Positions 27,020 through 37,192 of a DNA stretch of 61,885 nucleotides are shown here, piece by piece. Below the pieces are notes generated by a model that was not told the origin of the DNA, ran no database searches, and saw only the letters and a program-made list of their open reading frames with translations. The translations under genes were made by a program, and so were the position numbers. Position 1 is the first letter of the stretch, and the number at the start of each line of letters is the position of its first letter. Source of the stretch: Pleurocapsa minor HA4230-MV1 (GTDB lineage Bacteria; Cyanobacteriota; Cyanobacteriia; Cyanobacteriales; Xenococcaceae); contig JAHHHZ010000003.1 in assembly GCA_019359095.1 (NCBI GenBank), positions 1-61,885 of the forward strand, written 5' to 3'.

Positions 27020-28600
27020 TTAAGCAACTGCATCGAGCTTTTCAGGAGTAGTCTGCTTAAATTCTTGCTCTAAAGCCAAGAATTCTGCTAGTTGTGCTTC
27101 AATCTCATCGCGGACAATTTGTCGATATTCCAAGAAGTGTTCATTGTGGGCGCACATGGTTAGATAGTGTTCCCAAACACCAGGGTTATGACGGATGATG
27201 CTAAACAAATGATGCCAAAACTTCCAGCGAGTATCTCGTTTAAATCCCTGTCGCCAGACAACAATTGCCAAGGCTCGGAGATCGACCCAAGTAGGCATAC
27301 TCGAAGGTGCTTGGTGTTTAGGTGTACCGAGTTTGAGAAAGCAGCGATAGACGCGATCTAGATATCTTTTGGGTTCGTATAGTGTCCAAAATGTCTCGAT
27401 GTATTCTTGGGCAATATCTTCGATGGGACGAGTCGGCACAAAATTCATCAAGGTAGTTTGGTTGATGTCTTTTCTGGTGTTGTCTCGTAAACGATTTTCC
27501 TTTTCTAAACGTTCCCACAGAGCAGTTAAGGGTAGGGCTTGCAGCATCCCAAACATGGCTGTGGGAATTGCTGCTTCTTCGACGAAGTTAATAATTCTCG
27601 TGCCTGCACCTTTTTTCTCGTTGTCAAAACCAATGATAAACCCAGCCATAGGGCGTAATCCCGCCCGAATCATCTTATCTACCGTGTCGGCAAGGGAACT
27701 ACGGGTATTTTGAAACTTTTTAGTTAACTGGAGACTAGATTCATCAGGGGTTTCAATCCCCAAGAAGACAGCATTAAAATTACACTGCACCATTAACTCC
27801 ATTAATTCTTCATCCGCAGCTAAATCAACGGAGGCTTCGGTATTAAAGTCAAAGGGATATTGATGAGCTTCCTGCCACGTTTTCAATTCTTGGAGGAGGA
27901 GCTTAACATTACGCTTGTTACCAATAAAATTATCATCCACCATAAAGACTGAACGTCGCCAGCCTAGTTCATAGAGATAGTCTAATTCTTTGAGTAGCTG
28001 GGCTGGATCTTTAGTACGGGGTTTACGACCATATAGTACGATAATGTCGCAGAATTCACATTGGAATGGGCAACCGCGAGAAAACTGCACCGACATCGAA
28101 TCATAAGCATCAAGCTCTAATAAATCATAACGAGGTATAGGAGTGATGGTAACATCAGGCTTTTCAGTGGCGCGGAAAGTACCGCTAGTTTCTCCCCTGG
28201 CGATCGCTTCGACAAATAAGGGCAATGTAATTTCTCCCTCATCTAGAATTAAGAAATCCGCCCCCGCAGCTTTAGGTTCATCGGGTAAGGAGGTAGAATA
28301 TGGCCCGCCAACTGCAACTAATTTATCTCGTCTTTTAGCTTCGGCAATTTGCTCCAACATGTCTTGTTTCTGCACGATCATGGCAGAGAAAATGACCAGA
28401 TCGGCCCATGCCCATTCCGCTTCCGTGACATCTCTGATATTGCGATCGACCAGCTTAAACTCCCATTCTTGAGGCAGAATTGCTGCCACGGTGAGCATTC
28501 CCAAAGGGGGCAATAATACTTTGCGATCGACTAGTTCGAGGATTTTGTCATAAGACCAAAAGGTTTGAGGAAAGACGGGATAAATTAATAAGGCACGCAT
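27020..28600 (-). CDS. B12-binding radical SAM protein (DUF4070 type)
   Basis: 526 residues. An N-terminal cobalamin-binding Rossmann domain (about 1-140) precedes the radical SAM core with the cluster motif Cys-x3-Cys-x2-Cys in SRGCPFQCEFCDIIVLYGRKP near residue 180-200, and a C-terminal DUF4070-like region. The family includes the hopanoid methylases HpnP and HpnR among many enzymes of unknown substrate. hpnB, a hopanoid-associated gene, lies upstream on the same strand, which makes a hopanoid role worth testing but does not prove it. Confidence 0.82.
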   Translation of the reverse strand: MRALLIYPVFPQTFWSYDKILELVDRKVLLPPLGMLTVAAILPQEWEFKLVDRNIRDVTEAEWAWADLVIFSAMIVQKQDMLEQIAEAKRRDKLVAVGGPYSTSLPDEPKAAGADFLILDEGEITLPLFVEAIARGETSGTFRATEKPDVTITPIPRYDLLELDAYDSMSVQFSRGCPFQCEFCDIIVLYGRKPRTKDPAQLLKELDYLYELGWRRSVFMVDDNFIGNKRNVKLLLQELKTWQEAHQYPFDFNTEASVDLAADEELMELMVQCNFNAVFLGIETPDESSLQLTKKFQNTRSSLADTVDKMIRAGLRPMAGFIIGFDNEKKGAGTRIINFVEEAAIPTAMFGMLQALPLTALWERLEKENRLRDNTRKDINQTTLMNFVPTRPIEDIAQEYIETFWTLYEPKRYLDRVYRCFLKLGTPKHQAPSSMPTWVDLRALAIVVWRQGFKRDTRWKFWHHLFSIIRHNPGVWEHYLTMCAHNEHFLEYRQIVRDEIEAQLAEFLALEQEFKQTTPEKLDAVA

Positions 28601-28852
28601 TCAAGACTAATCCTCACATTTTGGATAATACATTTTGGAGACTACATTGTATATGAAGAGAATGTAATCTGTGTTTTTTAGCTAATCCGAGAAACCAACA
28701 CCAACCGACAGCGGATTTTTGATTTAGGTAATGGTGTGAAGATCACTGGCATGATAACTATGAAAATGCCCCCACGAATTCTTTTGCTTGGTTATCAATA
28801 TTTTGATATTTGATCCCCCCTTAGAAAGGGAGATTATTGAGAAATATATTAA

Positions 28853-29995
28853 TCAATCATAAGTTCTTCCTTTCCAAGCTCCACCCTGACCTTGATAGTA
28901 TTTAAGTGCAGAATCAATGGTCATCAGAGTATACAGAAAAGCGATCGCTGGTAATAACCCCGCCCAAGCTGGAGATATTTGATAGAGTTTGATAGTTGGT
29001 AAATAAGCCCAGATCATTAACAACCAGGTAACAGTGGAGATGCTAAATCCTAGCCAGTTACTGGTGACTAGTCCCCAAGCCATACTAATCGGGGCAATTA
29101 AATAAATTATCACCATGCCGATTACAGTACCTGCTAATAGTAGAGGAGAATAATTTAGCTGAGTATAGGCAGTGCGGGCAATAGTATCCCAAATTACTTT
29201 GAGATTATCGTACCCACGTAGGCTAATAGTAGTTTCACTCAAGCCCAAGTAAATATTTTTACCAGTAGATTTTACAGCTTGAGCCAGGCTACAGTCATCA
29301 ATGAGCGCATCTTTAATGCTAGCAATACCACCAATTTTAGTTAAAGCTTCGTTACTAATTAAAACGCAGCCTCCCGCCGCAGCAGCCATCGATCGCTTGG
29401 GATCGTTAACCCAGGCAAAAGGATAAAGCTTTTGAAAAAAGAAGACAAAGGCGGGAATTAATAATTTTTCCCAAAAACTCTGACAGCGCAGCAAAACCAT
29501 TAAAGAAACTAGATCTAAATCTTCTGTTTCTGCCTTAGTCACTAGCTGAGTCAAATTATGCAAGTCGTGTTGAATGTCTGCGTCGGTAAACAGCCAATAA
29601 TCGGGCGTATTAGCTGGAGTGGAGACAGATTCAATTCCCTGGTGCATTGCCCAGAGTTTACCTTTCCAACCTGTAACCAGAGGCTTGCCAGCAATTACTG
29701 TTAGGCGATCGCTTTTACCTAGTTGAGTGGCAGTGGAAAGAGCAATTTCGGTAGTGCGATCGCCACTATTGTCATCCACTAAGACAACAGAAAACTGACC
29801 AGCGTAATCTTGATTTAATAAAGAAGTTAAACTAGCTGCTATTACTTCGACCTCATTTCTGGCAGGTACAACGGCGCAAACAGTGGGGTAGTCATTTAAT
29901 CCTTGAGAGTTAGCCAGACGACAATCTGCACGCCAAAAATTCCCCCAGAACAGTAATAAAAATAACCAAATACTCAAAGAAAAAATAGCACCCAT
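28853..29995 (-). CDS. hpnB: Hopene-associated glycosyltransferase HpnB
   Basis: About 380 residues from the ATG at 29995; a GTG four codons earlier is possible. An N-terminal membrane helix precedes a family 2 glycosyltransferase domain (AVVPARNEVEVI, VLVDDNSGDRT, WLFTDADIQH, DDCSLAQAVK) and three or four C-terminal membrane helices. The order and the motif KPLVTGWKGKLWAMHQG fit HpnB, found beside hopanoid genes in many bacteria. The 250-nt gap to the radical SAM gene has no clear terminator. Confidence 0.82.
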   Translation of the reverse strand: MGAIFSLSIWLFLLLFWGNFWRADCRLANSQGLNDYPTVCAVVPARNEVEVIAASLTSLLNQDYAGQFSVVLVDDNSGDRTTEIALSTATQLGKSDRLTVIAGKPLVTGWKGKLWAMHQGIESVSTPANTPDYWLFTDADIQHDLHNLTQLVTKAETEDLDLVSLMVLLRCQSFWEKLLIPAFVFFFQKLYPFAWVNDPKRSMAAAAGGCVLISNEALTKIGGIASIKDALIDDCSLAQAVKSTGKNIYLGLSETTISLRGYDNLKVIWDTIARTAYTQLNYSPLLLAGTVIGMVIIYLIAPISMAWGLVTSNWLGFSISTVTWLLMIWAYLPTIKLYQISPAWAGLLPAIAFLYTLMTIDSALKYYQGQGGAWKGRTYD

Positions 29996-30125
29996 GATGA
30001 TTATCACTGGCTTACCCTCCCTTGCCCAGAAAAACTACAGAAAAACTAAATTTCATTAATTCCAGATATAAGAGATATAAAGAAGAATATCAAATTAACA
30101 TTTCATCTTGTTCCTGAAATTAGCA

Positions 30126-32957
30126 ATGTCGATCGACTCTAACTCTCTTTGGTTGATATTTAATACTTTTCTGGTTTTTGTGATGCAGCCAGGATTTATG
30201 TGTTTGGAATCGGGGTTAACCCGCGCGAAAAATAGTATCAATGTGGCAATCAAAAATCTCCTTGACCTGGGTATTTCGATTTTGCTTTTTTGGGCTGTGG
30301 GTTATGGCATCATCTTTGGGACTTCGATCGCAGGGATTTTTGGCTGGGATCATTTTTTCTTTAATCCTGAAGCTTTTTCCTCTGGGGAAATGGTATTTTT
30401 CCTCTTCCAAATGATGTTTTGTAGTACTGCCACCACGATCGTTTCTGGTGCTAGCGCCGAGAGACTCAAGTTTCACAGTTATGTAATCGTCACCGCGATC
30501 ATTTCAGGCTTAATCTATCCTTGTGTGGCTCATTGGATTTGGCATAGTAACGGTTTTACTGATGGTTTTGGCTATTTAGAACAGTTAGGTTTTATTGATG
30601 TTGCTGGTGCGACAGTGGTTCATAGTGTCGGTGGTTGGGTTTCTTTGGCAGTTATCTTAGTTATTGGGCCAAGGACAGGAAGATTCGATCGCTCTAGTAG
30701 CTCTAGTAAATTTCGGGAAATTTATGCTTCTAACCTACCTTTATCAGTTTTAGGGGTGATGCTGATTTGGCTGGGATGGTTGGGTTTTAATGCTGGCAGC
30801 GTGACTCCTGAAGTAACTAGCGTGGCTTTAACTGTCCTCAATACTCTGCTGGCTGGTGCAGCAGGAATGCTCTGTACTGGTTTTATTGGTTGGCAAAAAT
30901 TAAAAACTAATAAGGCTGAAGTTTTAATTAATGGTTCGCTAGCGGGTTTGGTTTCTATTACTGGCGTTTGTAATGCCGTTCATCCCGTAGTGGCGATCGC
31001 CATTGGTGCAGTAGGAGGCGCAGTTATGCTGCTGGTCAGCTCTGGGCTAGTCTACTGGCGCATTGATGATGCGGTGGATGCTATTCCTGTTCATTTGGGG
31101 GGTGGTATTTGGGGGACTATAGCAGTGGCACTGGTGGGCAATCCAGATGCGCTTAATTCTGAATTGAGTCCAGTTGGTCAGTTACTGGTACAGCTATGGG
31201 GGATTATCATCTGTGGTTTGTGGGCGTTTGGGGTGACTTGGATTTTACTCCAGCTAATTAACCGTTTGATGCCGTTACGAGTTTCTCTAGCTGATGAAGA
31301 TCGTGGCTTAAATATTTCGGAACACTATGCTAAAAGTGCGGTGTATGAAATGCTGCGGGTCATGGAGCGTCAAGCAATTGAGCGAGATCTTAGTTTACGA
31401 GTTCCTGAAGAACCTTTTACAGAAATTGGTTATGTCGCCAAACATTATAATCAGGTAATAGATTCCCTGGAAGCTTCCCATCAACAGCTTCAGCAATTTA
31501 ACACCGAGTTAGAACAGAAAGTGAAGCAACGTACGGCTGAATTATCTACTGCCAAAGAGAAAGCCGAGGTAGCTAACCAGGCTAAGAGTACTTTTATTGC
31601 CAATATGAGTCATGAACTGAGAACTCCCCTCAACGCCATTATTGGTTTTGCGCAATTGATGGCTGGCAATCAAACTTTACCCAGGGAAGAACAAAGACAG
31701 ATCGGTATTATCAATCGTAGTGGGGAACACTTACTATCCTTGATTAACAATGTGCTAGACCTTTCCAAAATGGAGGCAGAGCAATTAGATTTAACCATTA
31801 GTCAGTTCGATCTTGATGCTTTGCTTAACGATTTAAAGCAGATGTTTAGTCTTAAAGCTGCTAACGCTAATCTAAAGCTAGATTTTATGGTTCATCCTGA
31901 TACACCACGCTATGTTTTGGCAGATCAGGGCAAACTACGCCAGATTTTAATTAACTTACTCAATAATGCGCTCAAGTTTACTAGTCAAGGAAGAGTTGCT
32001 CTCAGGATCTTACCTACTTTAGCCAGCAAACCAGATGAACCGACAGTACTAGCTTTTGAGGTAGAAGATACGGGAGAAGGGATTGCACCTGAAGAACTAG
32101 AACATCTGTTTCAGCCTTTTAGCCAAACTCAATCAGGTAGAAAAGCTCAGGAAGGTACAGGGTTGGGACTAACCATCAGTCGTAAATTTGTGCAGTTGAT
32201 GGGGGGCGATCTCAAAGTGCAATCGGTGGTCAATCGGGGCAGTATTTTTAGTTTTAAGATTCAAGTGCAAATCGTGGCTTTAGAGCAAATTGCCCCAGCA
32301 AAAACTGCTCCTCAAGAAATCATTGCCCTAGCGCCGAATCAACCCCAACCGCGAATTTTAATCGTGGACGATCGCGAACTTAATCGCGAACTATTAGTCA
32401 ATATACTTCAGCCACTGGGTTTTGCTCTCTGTACCGCAGTTGATGGCGATGAAGCGATCGCTATTTGGCAATCTTGGCAACCAGATTTGATCTTGATGGA
32501 TCTGAGGATGCCTCATCTGAATGGCGAAAAGGCAATTGAAATAATTAAAAGCGATCGCACTTCTACTACTAAAATTATTGCATTAACCGCTAGCGCTCTA
32601 GAAACAGAACGAGTAAGTATTATGGCTCTAGGCTGTGATGATTTTATACGCAAACCATTCAAAACCGACGATCTGTTATTAATGATGACGAAGCATTTAG
32701 GCTTGTGCTATACCTATGCAAGCAATACTGTAGATTTACCCTTACCGCCACTCACTTTAAATGACCAAGCTTTCGAGAAGATATCCAATCAATTATTATT
32801 AGAACTTCAGCAGTCGATCATGGCAATTGATCTAGCTAAAATTGAGCAGATTACTCAGCAGATCGCCCAGGAAAATGAACTATTAGCTCAGGCAATTGAG
32901 CAACATATTAGTAATTTTGAATACGAGCATATTTTGAACTTATTACCTTTTAATTAG
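30126..32957 (+). CDS. Ammonium transporter-histidine kinase-receiver fusion
   Basis: About 943 residues from the ATG at 30126 (an in-frame TTG lies at 30108). An Amt/Mep/Rh domain occupies about 1-390 with the pore twin histidines retained ([11 protein letters not shown] and [11 protein letters not shown]) and the preceding Asp of the IDVAGA motif. A helical linker (420-485) leads to HisKA ([19 protein letters not shown]), HATPase ([25 protein letters not shown]) and a REC domain ([21 protein letters not shown]). It is probably an ammonium sensor kinase in the plasma membrane. The next gene, 23 nt on, encodes another REC protein and is surely co-transcribed. Confidence 0.93.
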   Translation: MSIDSNSLWLIFNTFLVFVMQPGFMCLESGLTRAKNSINVAIKNLLDLGISILLFWAVGYGIIFGTSIAGIFGWDHFFFNPEAFSSGEMVFFLFQMMFCSTATTIVSGASAERLKFHSYVIVTAIISGLIYPCVAHWIWHSNGFTDGFGYLEQLGFIDVAGATVVHSVGGWVSLAVILVIGPRTGRFDRSSSSSKFREIYASNLPLSVLGVMLIWLGWLGFNAGSVTPEVTSVALTVLNTLLAGAAGMLCTGFIGWQKLKTNKAEVLINGSLAGLVSITGVCNAVHPVVAIAIGAVGGAVMLLVSSGLVYWRIDDAVDAIPVHLGGGIWGTIAVALVGNPDALNSELSPVGQLLVQLWGIIICGLWAFGVTWILLQLINRLMPLRVSLADEDRGLNISEHYAKSAVYEMLRVMERQAIERDLSLRVPEEPFTEIGYVAKHYNQVIDSLEASHQQLQQFNTELEQKVKQRTAELSTAKEKAEVANQAKSTFIANMSHELRTPLNAIIGFAQLMAGNQTLPREEQRQIGIINRSGEHLLSLINNVLDLSKMEAEQLDLTISQFDLDALLNDLKQMFSLKAANANLKLDFMVHPDTPRYVLADQGKLRQILINLLNNALKFTSQGRVALRILPTLASKPDEPTVLAFEVEDTGEGIAPEELEHLFQPFSQTQSGRKAQEGTGLGLTISRKFVQLMGGDLKVQSVVNRGSIFSFKIQVQIVALEQIAPAKTAPQEIIALAPNQPQPRILIVDDRELNRELLVNILQPLGFALCTAVDGDEAIAIWQSWQPDLILMDLRMPHLNGEKAIEIIKSDRTSTTKIIALTASALETERVSIMALGCDDFIRKPFKTDDLLLMMTKHLGLCYTYASNTVDLPLPPLTLNDQAFEKISNQLLLELQQSIMAIDLAKIEQITQQIAQENELLAQAIEQHISNFEYEHILNLLPFN

Positions 32958-32980
32958 CATTATTTCAGGAAAATTAACGA

Positions 32981-34444
32981 GTGAAAAAATTAATGGCAGC
33001 TAAGGAGTTGAACAACATCCTGATTGTGGATGACACTCCTCAAAATTTACATTTGCTGGTGGATCTTCTGACTAACTATGACTACCAAGTTAGACCTGTG
33101 CCAAACGGTAAGTTAGCTCTCTCCGCAGCCGAGATTAATCCGCCCGATCTGATTCTCTTAGATATTATGATGCCTGACCTTAATGGTTATGAGGTCTGTA
33201 AACAGCTGAAAACTAATCCTAAAACTAAAGACATCCCCATCATTTTTATCAGTGCGGGGAATGAAGCGGTAGATAAGGTTAAGGCTTTTGCGATTGGTGG
33301 TGCTGACTATATTAACAAGCCGTTTCAGATCCATGAAGTGTTGATGCGGATTAAAAATCAGCTGGTGGTCAAAAGCCTCCAACAACAGTTAAGAGCCAAA
33401 AATGAGCAGTTGAAACAAACTATCATTCAACTCAAAGCCAGCCAGAAACAAGAGTTTGAGTCGCAAAAACAGCTAGCCTTAGCTAAAATCACCTCTGGCA
33501 TTAGCCAGCAGATCGACAACCCCATAGCGGAAATTAACCATACTCTCGCTCAAATCAGACAGTTTGGTCAGGCTACCCTCGAAAACCTTCCTATTTTTCT
33601 GGCTAAAATTTCTCCTCAACAGCAAAAATATTTTGCCTCACTGTTAAAACAGTCTCAAAATAACCAAATTAATCCTCTGCTATCAAATCTCAAAAGACAA
33701 GAGTTAAAGAATCAGCTTGTAACTAAGTTAGCTAGATTTCAAATTCAAGAAACAGCTAAAATTGCCGATACATTAATTGAACTGGGCTTTAATGAGGAAA
33801 TAGAAGACTTTATGCCTCTATTTGCCAGTGAAAACTATTGGGAAATCTTCGATCATGCCTGTCTAATTATTAACCTGCATCAGAACATTAATCACATTAC
33901 TGACTCAACGGTTAAAGTTAGTAACATAATTTCGGCTTTTGAAGACTATTCAGACTATAGCTACAGTAAATCTCCTAAACGCTTGGCTAATCTAGAAAAT
34001 ACCCTAGCTAAAGCCCTCAGTTTACTTGCCCCTAATTTACCCTCTGGAGTGCAAATCATTAAACGCTATAGCCCAGTTTCAACTATTAGCTGTTACCCTG
34101 AAGCACTGCAACAAGCCTGGTTTCATTTGATCCAGAATGCGATCGAAGCAATTGGTACTCATGGCATACTCACGATTAATCTTTACCAGCAGCAAGACTA
34201 TCTCATGGTGGAGATTATTGATACAGGAGAAAGTATTAATCCAGAAATATTAGATAAACTCTGCGATCCATTTTTCACAACTAAATCCGCACAGGGCAAA
34301 GTTGGTTTAGGACTGGCGATCGCCAAGCAAATTATTGAGCAACATAATGGTAGCATTGCTGTTCAACTACTGGCGGAAAAAATGACCCTGCCAGGAAATA
34401 CCAAGTTTACAATTTCTTTGCCTCTGTCTGTCAATCAGATTTAG
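32981..34444 (+). CDS. REC protein with degenerate histidine kinase domain
   Basis: 487 residues from a GTG (AGGA ten bases upstream; ATG at 32993 is the alternative). The N-terminal REC is intact (LIVDDTPQN, LLDIMMPD, ISAG, NKPF). After a coiled coil comes a kinase domain related to the one at 9426, with the same long helical linker. Where that kinase has GVAHEINTPL, this has GISQQIDNPI: the phospho-accepting His is Gln. The G1 box DSGSG is DTGES. The N box (IQNAIEAI) and GLGLAI remain. It may bind ATP but should not autophosphorylate at the usual site. Probably a partner of the Amt-kinase fusion upstream. Confidence 0.88.
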   Translation: MKKLMAAKELNNILIVDDTPQNLHLLVDLLTNYDYQVRPVPNGKLALSAAEINPPDLILLDIMMPDLNGYEVCKQLKTNPKTKDIPIIFISAGNEAVDKVKAFAIGGADYINKPFQIHEVLMRIKNQLVVKSLQQQLRAKNEQLKQTIIQLKASQKQEFESQKQLALAKITSGISQQIDNPIAEINHTLAQIRQFGQATLENLPIFLAKISPQQQKYFASLLKQSQNNQINPLLSNLKRQELKNQLVTKLARFQIQETAKIADTLIELGFNEEIEDFMPLFASENYWEIFDHACLIINLHQNINHITDSTVKVSNIISAFEDYSDYSYSKSPKRLANLENTLAKALSLLAPNLPSGVQIIKRYSPVSTISCYPEALQQAWFHLIQNAIEAIGTHGILTINLYQQQDYLMVEIIDTGESINPEILDKLCDPFFTTKSAQGKVGLGLAIAKQIIEQHNGSIAVQLLAEKMTLPGNTKFTISLPLSVNQI

Positions 34445-34485
34445 TATTACATCAAGTATGGATAATAACTTTAAATAGAGTGATT

Positions 34486-34513
34486 CCCCAAGTCCCCAAG
34501 TCCCCAAGTCCCT
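34486..34513. repeat. CCCCAAGT octad repeats
   Basis: Three and a half tandem octads between convergent genes, the same class as at 13571-13648. Confidence 0.8.
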
Positions 34514-34549
34514 AAATTAAAACATTTAACTGTTCATCCGAACCTGATA

Positions 34550-35944
34550 TTACTTAAGACTTTGGGGAAGGGTAATAGTGAAAGTTGTTCCCTGTCCTAA
34601 GACGCTTTCTACAGTAATATTTCCCTGATGATTTTCCACAATGGCTTTGGTGATCGCTAGTCCTAAACCCGCACCTGTAGAGGTGTTTATTTGACGCTGG
34701 GGAGAATGAGCAGGATCGGCACGATAGAAGCGATCGAAGATATGGGGTAATCCTGCTTCGGGGATACCCTGACCATTATCTTTAACTTTAACCTCTAGTT
34801 CATATTGACTATGAGCTTCGCGGACTCTGATCGATTTGCTTGTCGGTTTGATTAAGGCTAATTGCACTTCCACGGAGGCTTCTTTGGTCTCATGCCATTC
34901 GCTATGCTCGATCGCATTAGCAATCAGATTAGTAAATAAACGAGATAAGTAATCCCAGTCGCCTTGAACGGTAAAAATATCTTCCTCATTGAAATTTTTA
35001 GCAAGATTTTCGACCATATTTTCTGGTTCGACAATGCGCAAAGAAAGAAATAATCCCTTTTGAGTAGCAGCAATGCGCTGTTCTTCAATTACATCGATTA
35101 AAAGGGCATCTAAAGGCACGGCTTGCCAGTCTAGTTCGGCGATTCCACTATCCGTACGGGCTAAAAATAATAAGTCATTAACTAATCTGCCCAATTTTTG
35201 AGTCAGACGTTCAATAATCTGTAATTGTCTTTGCTGTAGCTGAGGTTCGGCTTCTGGATAAGCTAACGCCATCTGGACATTGGTTTGGATCGTAGCAATC
35301 GGATTGCGTAATTCATGGGAAGCGTCGGCGGTAAACTGCTTCAGACTAGAATAAGATACCTGTATCGGCTCGATCGCAATCCCCGATAAAAACCAGCCAA
35401 TTCCACCCACGGAAAGAATCATCAGGCTGATACCAATGATCAGATCCCTGGTTAGCTGATGAATCGGCTTGGTCACTTCAAACCAGGGATGACTCACCCG
35501 CAAATAGCCTAAAACCCGATGTTCTAACTCAACTTTCTGTACAATCTGGCGAAAAATGCGATCGCCCGTTAAATAAACCGTCTCACCAGTACGATTAGGA
35601 TGAAGAGGGTAGTCAATCGGCTGGGCAAAAGTAGACCACAATAGCTGTTGCTGAGGATTAAACCATTCCAAGTCAATATGATCGTCTTCTAAATGCTCGA
35701 CATTCTGATTAAAGCTAGCATCAATATTCACGCCATATCTACCCTTTGTCTCTGCTAGAGGCTGAATTACTAACGAGCGATCAATTACTTCAACCACATG
35801 CTTTAAAGTGTCATCAATGCGATCGACTAAAGTCGTGCGGACATAAAAATATACGCCGATCGCAAATAACAAGAGCAACACTGCCGTTACTGCGGTGTAC
35901 CACAAGGCTAACCGACGACGAGTAGACTGAAATAGTAAGTTCAT
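34550..35944 (-). CDS. Membrane sensor histidine kinase (RppB/Hik-like)
   Basis: 464 residues. Two membrane helices (about 12-32 and 165-185) flank a periplasmic domain of about 130 residues, a typical sensor layout. The H box is FTADASHELRNPIATIQTN and the ATPase domain has IANAIEHSEW, DNGQGIPEAG, FDRFYR and GLGLAI. It looks like the cyanobacterial RppB/NrsS group that pairs with OmpR-type regulators, but no regulator gene is adjacent, so it is an orphan here. Signal unknown. Confidence 0.85.
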   Translation of the reverse strand: MNLLFQSTRRRLALWYTAVTAVLLLLFAIGVYFYVRTTLVDRIDDTLKHVVEVIDRSLVIQPLAETKGRYGVNIDASFNQNVEHLEDDHIDLEWFNPQQQLLWSTFAQPIDYPLHPNRTGETVYLTGDRIFRQIVQKVELEHRVLGYLRVSHPWFEVTKPIHQLTRDLIIGISLMILSVGGIGWFLSGIAIEPIQVSYSSLKQFTADASHELRNPIATIQTNVQMALAYPEAEPQLQQRQLQIIERLTQKLGRLVNDLLFLARTDSGIAELDWQAVPLDALLIDVIEEQRIAATQKGLFLSLRIVEPENMVENLAKNFNEEDIFTVQGDWDYLSRLFTNLIANAIEHSEWHETKEASVEVQLALIKPTSKSIRVREAHSQYELEVKVKDNGQGIPEAGLPHIFDRFYRADPAHSPQRQINTSTGAGLGLAITKAIVENHQGNITVESVLGQGTTFTITLPQSLK

Positions 35945-36017
35945 TTACAGAAGGTTGATTGTTAATTGTTTAATATTGAATAATGAATAAAATATAAGAC
36001 TTTTTTTATTTAAAGTA

Positions 36018-36215
36018 ATGCAAGACTTTATTCAAAACGTTTCTCGCTATCCGCGCTATCTCATTAGCTTTTCTTTGGGCATTTTCTGGTTTTTCCTCCA
36101 GCAACTAAGACCATTTCTCAAAAATCCCGTAACAGCGATCGCTTTAGTTGGTTTCTTTGTCGGTGGCTTCTCTCTCCTCTACCTAACCCTCGAAGCAATG
36201 TTGGGCATTAGTTAA
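36018..36215 (+). CDS. DUF751 family membrane protein
   Basis: 65 residues with two membrane helices. The pattern QDFIQNVSRYPRYLISFSLG then NPVTAIALVGFF matches DUF751, a family confined to cyanobacteria and plastids, of unknown role. The rhomboid gene follows at 82 nt on the same strand. Confidence 0.82.
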   Translation: MQDFIQNVSRYPRYLISFSLGIFWFFLQQLRPFLKNPVTAIALVGFFVGGFSLLYLTLEAMLGIS

Positions 36216-36296
36216 TCATAAATTTAGAAGCTAATAGCTGATAGCTGATAGCTAAAAAATAAATACTCAACAAAACTAGTTTGCCTTCAGCTAATT

Positions 36297-36977
36297 ATGA
36301 TTCCAATTCATGACGAGAATCCTACCTACGGTACGCCGATTGTAGTTTATGCTTTAATCGCCATTAACGTGGTGGTTTTTCTGCACCAAATAACTTTAGG
36401 TGCTGGATTAGATGGTTTTATGCAACTTTATGCTGTAATTCCTCAACAGTTGACCGCTAGTTTTGATGGTATACCGATTAATCAGCCTGTACCAGAGATT
36501 TTAACTTTAATTACCTCCCAATTTCTCCACGGAGGATTAATGCATATAGGCGGAAATATGCTGTTTCTCTGGACTTTTGGCGATAATATTGAACAGGATT
36601 TAGGTCACTTCAAGTTTCTCTTGTTTTATCTAACTTGCGGAGTTTTAGCTGGTTTGACTCATTGGTTTTTTGGTATGCAGTCGGGAGTCCCTACAATTGG
36701 GGCAAGTGGCGCGATCGCTGGAGTTATGGGAGCATATTTAATTAAGTATCCTAGAGCCAAAATTGTTACTTTACTGCCATTATTTATCATCTTTACGACA
36801 GTACGTATTCCTGCCATCTACTTTCTCGGCTTTTGGTTTGTTCAGCAAGCATTGAGTAGCGTAGCATCACTAGGAATGCCTCAAGCTGCTGGAGTGGCGT
36901 ATTGGGCGCACGCTGGGGGATTTGTCTTCGGGGCTATTTTGGGGCCAATGTTAGGTTTAATGAGCGATCGTAAATGA
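36297..36977 (+). CDS. Rhomboid family intramembrane serine protease
   Basis: 226 residues with six membrane helices. The catalytic serine lies in IGASGAIAGVMGAYL and the catalytic histidine in YWAHAGGFVFGAILG; the oxyanion helix LHGGLMHIGGNMLFLW is also intact. It cleaves membrane-spanning substrates. The N-terminal IPIHDENPTYGTPIVVYALI and the length are typical for the bacterial group. TGATTAC heptads follow the stop. Confidence 0.9.
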   Translation: MIPIHDENPTYGTPIVVYALIAINVVVFLHQITLGAGLDGFMQLYAVIPQQLTASFDGIPINQPVPEILTLITSQFLHGGLMHIGGNMLFLWTFGDNIEQDLGHFKFLLFYLTCGVLAGLTHWFFGMQSGVPTIGASGAIAGVMGAYLIKYPRAKIVTLLPLFIIFTTVRIPAIYFLGFWFVQQALSSVASLGMPQAAGVAYWAHAGGFVFGAILGPMLGLMSDRK

Positions 36978-37192
36978 TTACTGATTACTGAAATTGTATT
37001 CCTGTGGTGTTACTAATTTTGTGGGCATCAAGCAAATTTCAAATGTTGCAAGATCATTAGCTTAGTTGCCCACCCTACTACTTATTACCTATCGTTAATT
37101 TTAAGATTTTCTCTGCCTTGTTAATAAAATACTCTGCTTGAGATTGAAATATTTTTGCCATTACATGGTTGATTATTAGATAATTATAAAAA

